From NCBI GenBank assembly GCA_016721115.1, contig JADKIW010000001.1, positions 4,479,501 through 4,543,500 of the forward strand: a stretch of DNA of 64,000 nucleotides, read 5' to 3'. Below the pieces are notes generated by a model, which did no database searches, was not told the DNA's origin, and saw only the letters and a list, made by a program, of their open reading frames with translations. The translations under genes were made by a program, and so were the position numbers. This DNA comes from Candidatus Defluviilinea proxima (lineage in GTDB: Bacteria > Chloroflexota > Anaerolineae > Anaerolineales > Villigracilaceae). Below, piece after piece: positions 45,097 through 53,184 of this stretch (position 1 is the first letter of the stretch; every line of letters begins with the position of its first letter).

Positions 45097-45995
45097 TAGC
45101 CTTCTCCTAATTCAGGGATGGGTTGTGCAGTTGTACGACTTGCAACATAACTTTCGATGGCAAAAATGATGAGCGCCGCCCAAACGATACTAAAACCGAT
45201 GAAGTGCGCCATATCAAACGCTTCTTTATATACAAGCACACCAATCAGGAATTGCAAAGTGGGAGCAATGTATTGCAACATGCCCACGATGGTCAGCGGA
45301 ATTTGTTTGGCCGCCGAAGCAAACATGAGCAAAGGTATCGTGGTTGCGATACCCGCGCCGATCAAGAAAAGATCAACCCGCGTTCCATCATGCAGGAATG
45401 CACCTGTGCCAGTAACACCGACGAATACAAGATAAATCAGCGCAACAGGGAAAACAATTCCTGTTTCGAGCGTAAGCCCATACAAAGAGCCAAGTGGGGA
45501 AAGTTTTTTGATAAGGCCATACAAGGCAAATGAGAAAGCCAGAGAGAGAGCGATCCACGGTAAACGGCCGTATACAAACGTTAGATACCCAACACCGATG
45601 GCGGCAATCCCCACAGGAACCCATTGCAGAGGGCGTAAGCGTTCACGCAAGAAAATAACGCCCAACAGTACACTGAGCAACGGGTTGATGAAATATCCAA
45701 GGCTGGTCTCAACAATGAAACCCGAGTTGACGCCCCAGACATAGATCAGCCAGTTCAAGCTGAGAAAAACTGCCGCAACAGAATATACACCGATGGTCTT
45801 GCGAGTAAACGCAACCGAGCGGAAATCCTTCCATTGCCCGGTGACAACGATATAGATCATGAGCATGACAAATGACCAACCAATACGATGCCCGATCACT
45901 TGTAATGCAGAAACTTCATGTAATTGCTTCCAATAGAGTGGAAAAAGCCCCCACAGCGCATATGCGCCAATGCCATATAAAATGCCGTTATTCAT
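45096..45995 (-). CDS. rarD: RarD-type DMT/EamA permease
   Basis: The 299-residue transporter has ten helices in two EamA halves. The start GILYGIGAYALWGLFPLYWK and the middle INPLLSVLLGVIFLRERLRP (near residue 95) match RarD. Family members export metabolites; the RarD substrate is not well established. CTGGAG lies 4 bases before the ATG at 45995, which is preferred over 46016. The DUF2203 gene lies 17 bases upstream. Confidence 0.85.
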   Translation of the reverse strand: MNNGILYGIGAYALWGLFPLYWKQLHEVSALQVIGHRIGWSFVMLMIYIVVTGQWKDFRSVAFTRKTIGVYSVAAVFLSLNWLIYVWGVNSGFIVETSLGYFINPLLSVLLGVIFLRERLRPLQWVPVGIAAIGVGYLTFVYGRLPWIALSLAFSFALYGLIKKLSPLGSLYGLTLETGIVFPVALIYLVFVGVTGTGAFLHDGTRVDLFLIGAGIATTIPLLMFASAAKQIPLTIVGMLQYIAPTLQFLIGVLVYKEAFDMAHFIGFSIVWAALIIFAIESYVASRTTAQPIPELGEG

Positions 45996-46012
45996 TTTTC
46001 TCCAGTGCTTAC

Positions 46013-46396
46013 TCAAAATGTTGTGATTGGTTGCCGCCCTATAAACCCTGCATCCACTTCATGCCAGAAAGCGATATCGTCCTCCCCATATTTCCAACAG
46101 AGATAGACTTCACGTCCCTCCCGCAAGGCAGAAAAATCCAGTAACCCTGTGTTGATATCTTTGATCTGTACACCTGTATCCATGATCTGATGGATGAGCG
46201 CATCCAACTTCTCAAAATCCACTACCATTTTACTGAGGGCTTTGTTTCCACCATTCCCTGCGGACTTTTCAATAGCAGGCCAAGCTTCCGGTTGATTATC
46301 AAGTATCTTTTGACGGATCGCCTGAACTTCGTCCATGATCGGGCGGATGATCTTCAAAGCCTCATTGGCTTGTTGTAGGGTAAAGTATTGGGGCAT
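46013..46396 (-). CDS. DUF2203 family protein
   Basis: The 127-residue protein starts with PQYFTLQQANEALKIIRP, the hallmark of DUF2203, followed by a long helix and the segment LLDFSALREGREVYLCWKYGEDDIAFWHEVDAG (described here in parts: LLDFSALREGREV, then LCWKYGEDDI). The family is cytoplasmic and small, of unknown function, and common in Chloroflexota and Deinococcus-like bacteria. TATACT lies 7 bases before the ATG, with no ribosome site. The start at 46477 would run through an inverted repeat and is rejected. Confidence 0.85.
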   Translation of the reverse strand: MPQYFTLQQANEALKIIRPIMDEVQAIRQKILDNQPEAWPAIEKSAGNGGNKALSKMVVDFEKLDALIHQIMDTGVQIKDINTGLLDFSALREGREVYLCWKYGEDDIAFWHEVDAGFIGRQPITTF

Positions 46397-46403
46397 GGGC
46401 AGT

Positions 46404-46409
46404 AGTATA
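46404..46409 (-). promoter_or_regulatory. -10 box of a leaderless promoter for the DUF2203 gene
   Basis: TATACT on the minus strand lies 7 bases before the ATG at 46396. Confidence 0.5.
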
Positions 46410-46413
46410 ACGT

Positions 46414-46466
46414 AAACGGGTATACAGGTAAACAAGTCTGGCTTGTTATCTACTGTATACCCGTTT
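46414..46466. repeat. Nested inverted repeat upstream of the DUF2203 gene
   Basis: Perfect 14-bp arms AAACGGGTATACAG and CTGTATACCCGTTT enclose a second stem AACAAG / CTTGTT. It lies directly upstream of the DUF2203 -10 box and 15 bases past the HMA gene stop, so it could end the copper operon or bind a regulator. Confidence 0.7.
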
Positions 46467-46481
46467 TCCATGTCCACGTGC

Positions 46482-46694
46482 TTACACAGGAATAGCTTGA
46501 TATCCCTTTTTCTTTACAGCGGCGATGATCTCGTCTATTGTTAATTTGGCTTCATCATATTCAACGATCATTTGTTGTTTGTGATAACTGGCGTTGATCT
46601 CTTTGATGGCAGGGAAATCATCTTCGATGGACTCGAGTTTCATTGAGCAGTTGGAGCAGTGCATATCGGGAACGGAGAAAGTTTGTTTTTTCAT
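46482..46694 (-). CDS. Heavy-metal-associated (HMA) domain copper chaperone-like protein
   Basis: The 70-residue single HMA domain carries the metal motif MHCSNCS near residue 12, which binds Cu(I) in CopZ-like proteins. The betaalphabeta-betaalphabeta fold pattern is complete. GAGGAAA remains 4 bases before the ATG. The IS5-type element begins 20 bases upstream and separates this gene from the copper operon, so expression may now depend on a promoter in the IS or be lost. It has little similarity to the other HMA protein at 52038 beyond the motif. Confidence 0.8.
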   Translation of the reverse strand: MKKQTFSVPDMHCSNCSMKLESIEDDFPAIKEINASYHKQQMIVEYDEAKLTIDEIIAAVKKKGYQAIPV

Positions 46695-46714
46695 AGTTTC
46701 CTCAAAAACCCTAA

Positions 46715-47582
46715 GAGGCTGTTTAATAAATAGGAAAAAGAGGAAAAATCGGGCAAACTTGGATGATGACCAAATCAAACCAAGAATACCCGACTAACCT
46801 GAATGATACCGAATGGAAGCAAATTGCGCCATACTTGCCCAGAGCAAAGCGCAAAGGCAGACCACGAGAAATACCTTGGCGAGCGATTATGAATGGCATC
46901 TTTTACATTGTCAAAAATGGTTGTGTTTGGCGAGATTTACCACATGAGTTTCCTGCTTGGCAAACAGTCTATTATTATTTTAGACAGTTTGGGAAGAACC
47001 GCATGTGGGAAAAGCTTAATACGATCATTCGAGAGCGCGTTCGAATTCAAGCAGGGCGTAGTCCACAAGCGAGTGCAATGATTCTGGATAGTCAAAGCAT
47101 AAAAAGTGCAGAAGGTGGTGAAAAAATTGGTTTTGATGGTGGCAAACTGATAAAAGGACGAAAAAGAAATGTGATTACAGATACGATGGGGCTCGTAGTT
47201 CTGGCCAAAGTCACTGCCGCTGATGTACAAGATGTTTATGCTGGCGAAGAAACTCTGGTGAAATTGAAAAAGAGGAAGTCTCTCAGAGCGCGTTTGCAAA
47301 AAATCTTTGCTGATGGTGGTTATCGTGGGCACCTCGTTGATTGGGTCAAAAATGAACTTCAAGCTGAGATCACCTTCATCTTGAAGGTAGGCAACCAAAA
47401 GGATTTCAAGTTCTACCCAAACGCTGGGTCATTGAACGAACTAATGCTTGGATCACGCGCAATCGTCGTATGGCTAGAGACTATGAGCGCTTGGTGCAAT
47501 CCAGTGAGTCTTTTATTTATATCTTGATGATCCGGCTTGGGCTACGACGTCTTGCTAAATTTAAGATTTATTAAACAGCCTC
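46715..47582. mobile_element. IS5-family insertion sequence (868 bp)
   Basis: Terminal inverted repeats GAGGCTGTTTAATAAAT (left) and its complement (right, 47566-47582) are perfect over 17 bp. TAA flanks both ends and is probably the 3-bp target duplication, as in the IS427 group of IS5. The element holds one transposase gene on the plus strand, against the direction of the copper operon in which it sits. Confidence 0.9.
46763..47574 (+). CDS. IS5-family transposase with a -1 frameshift near the C-terminus
   Basis: The 0-frame runs from ATG 46763 to a stop at 47527 with 254 residues. It holds the DDE residues D (ILDSQSIKSAEGG, near 109) and D (FADGGYRG, near 190). At 47416-47422 the sequence CCCAAAC occurs; one base back, the frame continues as RWVIERTNAWITRNRRMARD and ends at TAA 47572-47574 inside the right terminal repeat. 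The third catalytic residue Glu and the basic C-terminal motif are only in that frame. The heptamer is read C CCA AAC in the 0-frame, the X XXY YYZ form of a -1 slip site, so programmed frameshifting is possible. A missing A is the alternative. Confidence 0.8.
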
Positions 47583-47621
47583 TAAAGGTCTTTGAGACCT
47601 TTAGGGTCTATAAATAAATCT

Positions 47622-48818
47622 TTATTCAAACACTATCGTCCCGGTGTACATGCCCATCGAGCAGGTGAAGAACATTTTTGTGCCTGCAGGTTGGGCAGGG
47701 ATGGAGACTTGTGTTGTCCCTGTATCGGGGAGAAGCTGATAATAATTCAAAGAGGGGATGACAAAATCTCGTGAGCAGGAATAGGTCTGGTTTGTGACGA
47801 GGCTGAGGTAGATCGCCTCGTTCGCTGTTGCTTTGAGCGTCTGTGGGAAGTAGCCCTCGTTTTTAACCATCAGTGTAAGATCGGTTGAAGGGACAGAAGC
47901 AGTCGTCGGTGAGGAGGAAGCGGTTATCAATCCACGAGAGAGGTTGGTGAGGGAATAGGGAGAGCCCACGAGGTTGAGTCCGCCATCAAGGGTGACCAAT
48001 CCCAAAACAAGCAGGACGATGGCGACAAAACGCATAAAGAATTTTTCAAGGCGTGCGCCGAGTTCGGTTGTTAAGTAAGCAACAATAAAAAAGACCGGGC
48101 TTGTGCCAAGGACAAAGGCGAACATGAGGGCCGCACCCATGAAGGCGCTACCTGTGCCAAGAGCGGTCGCCATCATCGCTTGGGTCACACCACAAGGGAT
48201 GAAGACGGTGAGAAAACCGAGGAAGAGAGGTGTGGCAGTATCAGTTCCTTTGGCCGTACGACGGATGTAGCGTGTGATGAATTTGGGCGGCTCGACCGAG
48301 AAGTAACGGAAGATAGGATGCACATCGAACATACGCAATGCATTACCGATCATGAAGATGCCGATTGCAACCATGAGAAGCGCACGTGTGACAGGGCTGA
48401 GTGCAAGGAATGAGCCAAGCCAGCCAAGCAATGCACCAAGCAATGTATAGGCAACGAGTTTAGAAGCAAGGAAGAGAAGAATGGGTTGAGCAGAGTTTGT
48501 CCGTTTGACCTCGACTTGTTGATTGCGCTTGAGTTGTTTCCGTTTCTGCGGGGTCTGCTCAACGTAATCCTGTTCGATCTGGTGGGCAAGCGAGCTGGCC
48601 AGTAAACCACCTTGCACAGCGAGACAACTTAATCCGCCAGTGGTAATGCCTGTGACGAATGCAACCATGAGGTTGGCAGACCCTGAGCCCGAGCCAATGG
48701 AAATTCCTTGTTCGCCTAGATTTTGCGTGACCAGCATGATGATGGCAACGGTCAATAAACCGATACCAAGCGCTATGAGGATGACAGGGTCAAACGTCGT
48801 TTTGCGTTGATTGGACAT
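47622..48818 (-). CDS. SafE/TauE-like membrane protein fused to a cupredoxin domain
   Basis: In this 398-residue chain, residues 10-290 hold about six to seven helices of the DsbD/SafE type, with VTGITTGGLSCLAVQGG and FIPCGVTQAMMATALGTG carrying the conserved cysteines. After a Ser/Thr linker comes a C-terminal cupredoxin-like domain (about residues 300-398) with Cys at YSCSRDFVIPSLNYY and FFTCSMGMYTG, plausible copper ligands. The gene lies in a CsoR-copper operon, so a role in copper export or copper-protein maturation is likely. GAGG precedes ATG 48818; the start at 48854 overlaps a hairpin. Confidence 0.8.
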   Translation of the reverse strand: MSNQRKTTFDPVILIALGIGLLTVAIIMLVTQNLGEQGISIGSGSGSANLMVAFVTGITTGGLSCLAVQGGLLASSLAHQIEQDYVEQTPQKRKQLKRNQQVEVKRTNSAQPILLFLASKLVAYTLLGALLGWLGSFLALSPVTRALLMVAIGIFMIGNALRMFDVHPIFRYFSVEPPKFITRYIRRTAKGTDTATPLFLGFLTVFIPCGVTQAMMATALGTGSAFMGAALMFAFVLGTSPVFFIVAYLTTELGARLEKFFMRFVAIVLLVLGLVTLDGGLNLVGSPYSLTNLSRGLITASSSPTTASVPSTDLTLMVKNEGYFPQTLKATANEAIYLSLVTNQTYSCSRDFVIPSLNYYQLLPDTGTTQVSIPAQPAGTKMFFTCSMGMYTGTIVFE

Positions 48819-48854
48819 GGAGCCTCTATACAAAATAGATGAAATACATACCAA

Positions 48855-48887
48855 AGACTTCGGAAGTCTTTGAGACTCCCGAAGTCT
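48855..48887 (-). terminator. Intercistronic hairpin in the copper operon
   Basis: The stem AGACTTCGG / CCGAAGTCT extends by AGTCT / AGACT around loop TTG. A short T-run follows on the minus strand. It may lower expression of the last genes. Confidence 0.65.
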
Positions 48888-48896
48888 GAATTGCTT

Positions 48897-49403
48897 CTAT
48901 CTCTGACCGCCATCCCATACAACGAACGGCATGTTGACTACAACACCAGGCTGGGCAATAGTTACTTCGCCTGCATCTTTCGCAGACATGATCTCAGCCA
49001 CAGAGGTGAGCATGCGTGCCTTTGAAGGATCTGCCCATGTGACAACATTGATTCGGCGCAACGGTGAGTATCCTTCTACACCTGGAGGGTTATCGAACAC
49101 ATCCGCTTGAAAGCCGAAGGGGCCCATACCTTCAAGTCCGTTATCGAACACATAAACGTTCGCGAGCGCTTCATCGGGCACATTTGCCAGAGAGGGGACA
49201 TGGATCACCGGCGACGACATCATAGTAGACAACAACTGCGCCACATCTGCATCAGATGCCTCGGTATGGACAAAGAAAATCTCTTTTCCTTCTGCAAAAG
49301 CCTTGCCAGCAGGTAAAGCCGCTGTGGGCATTTCCTCTTTTTTCGGGGCACAGGCCGCAAGCAATGAAATCAACAGCAGGACGATCAACATTTTAGTACG
49401 CAT
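48897..49403 (-). CDS. Hypothetical lipoprotein in the copper operon
   Basis: The 168-residue precursor has a signal peptide and lipobox LLAAC near residue 18. The mature part has a conserved-looking stretch EGKEIFFVHTEASDADVAQLL and ends with VVWDGGQR. I do not recognise a characterised family. Its position between copA and the SafE-cupredoxin gene suggests extracytoplasmic copper handling, though no Cys or His-rich site is obvious apart from scattered Met and His. AAAGGAGC precedes the ATG. Confidence 0.65.
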   Translation of the reverse strand: MRTKMLIVLLLISLLAACAPKKEEMPTAALPAGKAFAEGKEIFFVHTEASDADVAQLLSTMMSSPVIHVPSLANVPDEALANVYVFDNGLEGMGPFGFQADVFDNPPGVEGYSPLRRINVVTWADPSKARMLTSVAEIMSAKDAGEVTIAQPGVVVNMPFVVWDGGQR

Positions 49404-49452
49404 ATTAAAGCTCCTTTTCTCTTCAATCTTTTATTATCAAACTGCGAGCTAA

Positions 49453-51933
49453 CTAAATTTTCGCTTTTCGCAGTCTCAAACTATTTGTTACAACGAACAC
49501 ACTACTGAATGCCATTGCACCGGCGGCGAGCATCGGGTTCAAATATCCCAGCGCGGCGGCAGGAATAAGCACCACATTGTAGAAGAACGCCCAGAATAAA
49601 TTCTGTTTGATTGTGCCAAGCGTTTTGCGCGATAGATTGATCGCACGAGCCACGCCACGCAAGTCACCACTCATCAATGTTACAGGAGCCGCAGCCATCG
49701 CCACATCGGTCCCCGTTCCAATCGCAATACCGACATCAGCTTGCGCAAGAGCGGGCGCATCGTTCACGCCGTCCCCCACCATCGCTACTACATTGACGCC
49801 TGACGATTGACGATTGACGATTGCTTGCTGGAGTTTCTTGACTTCGTTGGATTTTCCTTCTGGCAAGACCTCAGCGAGAACAACATCAATGCCAACCTGT
49901 CTCGCGATCGCTTCGGCGGTCTTTTGGTTATCGCCCGTGATCATCGCCACTTTCAAGCCCATCTTATGCAAATCTTCAATCGCATCCTTTGAGCTATCCT
50001 TGATCGTGTCAGCAACGGCGATCACGCCTTCCACTTTTCCATCCACGGCAACCAACATCGCTGTCTTCGCTTCAGATTGCAAACGGGCCACTTCGGATTG
50101 AAGTCCGTTGAGGGAGTAGTTGTGCGCTTCCATCATGCGGATATTGCCTACGGCAACGCTTCTTCCCTCGACTTCAGCCTGCACGCCATGCCCGGGCTCT
50201 GCTTTAAACCCAGCCGCTTCTCCCAAACTCAACCCTCGGGCAGTTGCGTCCGCCCAGATCGCTTCGCCGAGAGGATGCTCCGAGCCACGTTCGACACTTG
50301 CGGCAAGACGGAGTAACTCTTCGTTGGCAATCGGTGATTCGGGAATGGTAATTATGTCGGTTACGGCAGGTTGACCTTTCGTGATCGTTCCTGTTTTATC
50401 GAGAACGACAACCGAGACGTTTCCTGCACGTTCCAAGGCTTCACTGCTTTTGAACAGCACACCCAATTCCGCACCTTTACCAGAACCAACCATGACGGCC
50501 GTCGGCGTGGCGAGCCCCATCGCACACGGACAAGCGATGACCAACACCGCCACCATGTTGATGAGAGCACGGGTGAAATTGTCTACGTCTGCGTTGATAG
50601 GTAATGTTGGGCCAAAGAAATACCAGCCTGCAAAGGTTGTCAGTGCAATCGCAATTACGATAGGGACAAATACCGCTGAAACCTGATCTGCCATTTTTTG
50701 GATCGGCGCCTTGCTCCCCTGCGCATCTTCCACAAGCTTGATGATCTGTGCGAGAGCAGTCTCTTTACCAACCTTGGTCGCTTCGAATTTCAACATGCCC
50801 AACTTGTTGAGCGTTGCACCGATGACCGTGTCACCTTGTTTCTTTTCAACAGGCATCGACTCACCCGTCAGCATGGATTCGTCCACCGCACTGCGACCTT
50901 CAACGATCACGCCATCGACAGGAATGGTCTCGCCTGGTTTGACGAGGATCATGTCTCCGACGAGAACAGAGTCGATTGAGACCTCCGCCTCCACCCCGTC
51001 ACGAATGACGCGAGCAGTCTTGGCGCGGAGTCCCATCAGCTTTTTGATCGCTTCGGAGGTGCGTCCCTTGGCTCGGGCTTCGAGGAATTTTCCAAGTTTA
51101 ATGAGCGTGATAATGACGGCGGCAGTCTCGTAATAGACGTGCCCCATCAACAAACCAAATGTGATCGGGAGTGAATAGAAGAACGCGGCAGAGGAACCCA
51201 TCACGATGAGTACGTCCATGTTGGCGGATTTATTGCGAAGGGCCTTGAAAGCGCCGACATAATATTGCCAACCCACATAGAATTGCACAGGGAGAGCAAG
51301 GGCGAGCATAAGCCAGCCAAACCAAGGCTGGGCGTCACGCATCCCGCCCATGGATGTTTTTGCGTAAACAAAATCGGGAAGGAGACTGAAGTCTTTTCCC
51401 ATCGAAAGCAGGAAAAGTGGCACGGTGAAGATCAAGCCGATGATGAGTAAACGACGTTGCTCGTTGATCTCATGTTCACGTGCCATGGCTTCGGCATCTT
51501 CTGCTTCGCCACCCAGTTCCACGGCTTCGAAACCTGCAGAAGAAACCGCTCTGCGTAATTCGATCTGTGTGATAACGGTGGGAATGTATTTGACACGTGC
51601 TTTTTCGGTGGTGTACGTTACCTGTGCTTCAAGCACGCCTTCGAGATTGGACAAAGCTTTTTCAAGTCGGCGCGCATCGGTATCATCCGAGAGCCGTTTG
51701 ATGACGAGGTCCGCTTCACCTGTAGCAACGCCATACCCCGCACGATTGACGCGTGCGATGACATCTGTCAACGCAAGTTTGGATGCATCAAAATCTACAG
51801 TGGCCCGCTCTGAGGAAAGATTAACCACTGCGGTTTGCACGCCGTCCAATTTCTTGAGATTGCGTTCGACGGTTGCAACACAGTTGGCACAGGTCATACC
51901 TGTGATGGGAAGTGTGAGTTGTTTTGTAGTCAT
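49453..51933 (-). CDS. copA: Copper-exporting P1B-type ATPase CopA
   Basis: The 826-residue pump moves Cu(I) out of the cytoplasm. The first HMA domain has the metal site GMTCANC near residue 13. The second (about 70-145) has lost CxxC and is probably structural only. Then follow eight helices, with the transport motif ACPCAMGLATPT near 465, the phosphorylated Asp in DKTGT near 511, GDGVNDAPALA near 715, and the SEHPLG motif typical of copper pumps. GGAG lies 12 bases before the start. It is the central gene of the csoR operon. Confidence 0.96.
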   Translation of the reverse strand: MTTKQLTLPITGMTCANCVATVERNLKKLDGVQTAVVNLSSERATVDFDASKLALTDVIARVNRAGYGVATGEADLVIKRLSDDTDARRLEKALSNLEGVLEAQVTYTTEKARVKYIPTVITQIELRRAVSSAGFEAVELGGEAEDAEAMAREHEINEQRRLLIIGLIFTVPLFLLSMGKDFSLLPDFVYAKTSMGGMRDAQPWFGWLMLALALPVQFYVGWQYYVGAFKALRNKSANMDVLIVMGSSAAFFYSLPITFGLLMGHVYYETAAVIITLIKLGKFLEARAKGRTSEAIKKLMGLRAKTARVIRDGVEAEVSIDSVLVGDMILVKPGETIPVDGVIVEGRSAVDESMLTGESMPVEKKQGDTVIGATLNKLGMLKFEATKVGKETALAQIIKLVEDAQGSKAPIQKMADQVSAVFVPIVIAIALTTFAGWYFFGPTLPINADVDNFTRALINMVAVLVIACPCAMGLATPTAVMVGSGKGAELGVLFKSSEALERAGNVSVVVLDKTGTITKGQPAVTDIITIPESPIANEELLRLAASVERGSEHPLGEAIWADATARGLSLGEAAGFKAEPGHGVQAEVEGRSVAVGNIRMMEAHNYSLNGLQSEVARLQSEAKTAMLVAVDGKVEGVIAVADTIKDSSKDAIEDLHKMGLKVAMITGDNQKTAEAIARQVGIDVVLAEVLPEGKSNEVKKLQQAIVNRQSSGVNVVAMVGDGVNDAPALAQADVGIAIGTGTDVAMAAAPVTLMSGDLRGVARAINLSRKTLGTIKQNLFWAFFYNVVLIPAAALGYLNPMLAAGAMAFSSVFVVTNSLRLRKAKI

Positions 51934-52037
51934 GGCTTATACGGACTCCGTTACAGATTTGTGGATGAAAACAGACTTTCTTCTTCTATTCTGTTTTCAT
52001 CCAATTTCAATAATGCACTTACTAATTTGGCTACGCG

Positions 52038-52256
52038 CTAAATCGTGATGAGACCTTCAGCAGGATAGTTGATCTCGGCCAACAAGGTTTTGATGCTTTC
52101 TTCACTGGCTGGCGCATCAAAAGAGATCACAACTTTCTTGGTGGTCTGGTCCGCTTTCACGGATTGGACTCCCTTCAACTCACCCACTTCGGTCTCGATC
52201 GTGTGGGTGCAATGTCCGCATGAGATGGCGGGGACGGTATAAGTAACTGTGGTCAT
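52038..52256 (-). CDS. copZ: Copper chaperone CopZ-like HMA protein
   Basis: The 72-residue soluble HMA domain carries the metal site ISCGHCTHTIE near residue 11 (CGHC). It delivers Cu(I) to CopA and to the regulator. AAAAGGAGAAATATC precedes the ATG. It lies between the cupredoxin gene and copA on the same strand. Confidence 0.9.
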   Translation of the reverse strand: MTTVTYTVPAISCGHCTHTIETEVGELKGVQSVKADQTTKKVVISFDAPASEESIKTLLAEINYPAEGLITI

Positions 52257-52294
52257 GATATTTCTCCTTTTATTTGTTTATATTGATTTGATAT

Positions 52295-52717
52295 TTATTC
52301 TTGTGCAACAACGATCAGTTCACCAGTCATACCTGCTTCAAGATGTCCTTCTACAGAGCAGAAGAATTTATAGGTTCCAGGTTCGTCAATGGTGATCTGG
52401 GCAACACTTGTATTCCCTGGCAAGGCAGAAAAGTGCAGATCGTATTTCTGGTCGCCATGCATGTGATGTTCGGTTGAGCCGCCATCCTGTTTGAGTTCGA
52501 ACTTGGCATTGATCTTTTCGATGACGAAATCATGCTCCAATGCCCCTTTATTGACCAATGTCAGCGTGACGGGTTGGCCCGCAGGGATGGTGAAAGAGGG
52601 AGAGCTATAGGCAAAGTCTGTCAACTCCAGAGTAACTTCGGTCGCAGGTTTGGGCGAGCTCCCACAGGCAGAAAGTAAAAAGACGAGCAAGCTTATGGTA
52701 AGTAGTACTTTTTTCAC
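52295..52717 (-). CDS. Cupredoxin-domain lipoprotein
   Basis: The 140-residue precursor has a signal peptide with lipobox LLSAC and then a plastocyanin-like domain. The probable type 1 copper ligands are His in ALEHDFVIEK and the C-terminal cluster FFCSVEGHLEAGM (Cys-x-His-x-Met spacing). It binds copper at the outer face of the membrane. I prefer GTG 52717, which has AAAGGAAC upstream; ATG 52738 directly after csoR is possible. Confidence 0.85.
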   Translation of the reverse strand: MKKVLLTISLLVFLLSACGSSPKPATEVTLELTDFAYSSPSFTIPAGQPVTLTLVNKGALEHDFVIEKINAKFELKQDGGSTEHHMHGDQKYDLHFSALPGNTSVAQITIDEPGTYKFFCSVEGHLEAGMTGELIVVAQE

Positions 52718-52738
52718 GGTACAAGTTCCTTTGGTCAT

Positions 52739-53008
52739 TTAAACTTTGGTTGACATTTCAAATACTTCGGTGATTTCCTTCAAGACACGTTCGCGTTCTG
52801 CCTTGTTGTTTCCTTGTATCGCAGTGGTCACACAAGAATTGAGGTGACTTTCCAATATCTGTGCGCTGACTTTGTTCAGAGCCGCCTCTACTGCCTGTAT
52901 CTGACGGATGACATCGATGCAATAGGCATCTTCTTCCACCATGCGCGTGATGCCACGCAGGTGCCCCTCAATGGTCTTTAATCTTCGCAGAGTGTTGTCG
53001 TTTTCCAT
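52739..53008 (-). CDS. csoR: Copper-sensing repressor CsoR
   Basis: The 89-residue all-helical DNA-binding protein is of the CsoR/RcnR family. The Cu(I) ligands C-H-C are visible: Cys in DAYCIDVIRQIQAVE near residue 30, and His and Cys in ESHLNSCVTTA near 55-59. The start RRLKTIEGHLRGITRMVEED is typical. Copper binding releases it from DNA. ATG 53008 has AGAGGTAA upstream. It heads the copper operon and would control it from the palindrome at 53050-53068. Confidence 0.95.
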   Translation of the reverse strand: MENDNTLRRLKTIEGHLRGITRMVEEDAYCIDVIRQIQAVEAALNKVSAQILESHLNSCVTTAIQGNNKAERERVLKEITEVFEMSTKV

Positions 53009-53049
53009 GTTTACCTCTACTTCTCTGATACAGGTCAAGTAACTTTTCT

Positions 53050-53068
53050 TACCCCCCCCAGGGGGGTA
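53050..53068. promoter_or_regulatory. CsoR-type operator
   Basis: The sequence TA-C8-A-G6-TA is a pseudo-palindrome with C and G tracts flanked by TA, the pattern of CsoR/RcnR operators. It lies between the -10 box and the csoR start. Confidence 0.8.
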
Positions 53069-53079
53069 GGATTAACCCA

Positions 53080-53109
53080 AATATACCCAAATAGCCCGTC
53101 TCACGTCAA
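53080..53109 (-). promoter_or_regulatory. Promoter of the copper operon
   Basis: On the minus strand TTGACG (53104-53109) and TATATT (53080-53085) are 18 bases apart. The operator follows within the early transcribed region. Confidence 0.6.
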
Positions 53110-53148
53110 CATGACAAACATCACTAAAATTGTGTGAATTCAACAAAT

Positions 53149-53178
53149 AAAAAGAGCCTGTGGAACTTCCACAGGCTC
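53149..53178 (-). terminator. Terminator after the repeat lipoprotein gene
   Basis: The stem GAGCCTGTGGA / TCCACAGGCTC has a 3-base loop, with TTTTTATTTG on the minus strand. Confidence 0.93.
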
Positions 53179-53184
53179 ACTCAA

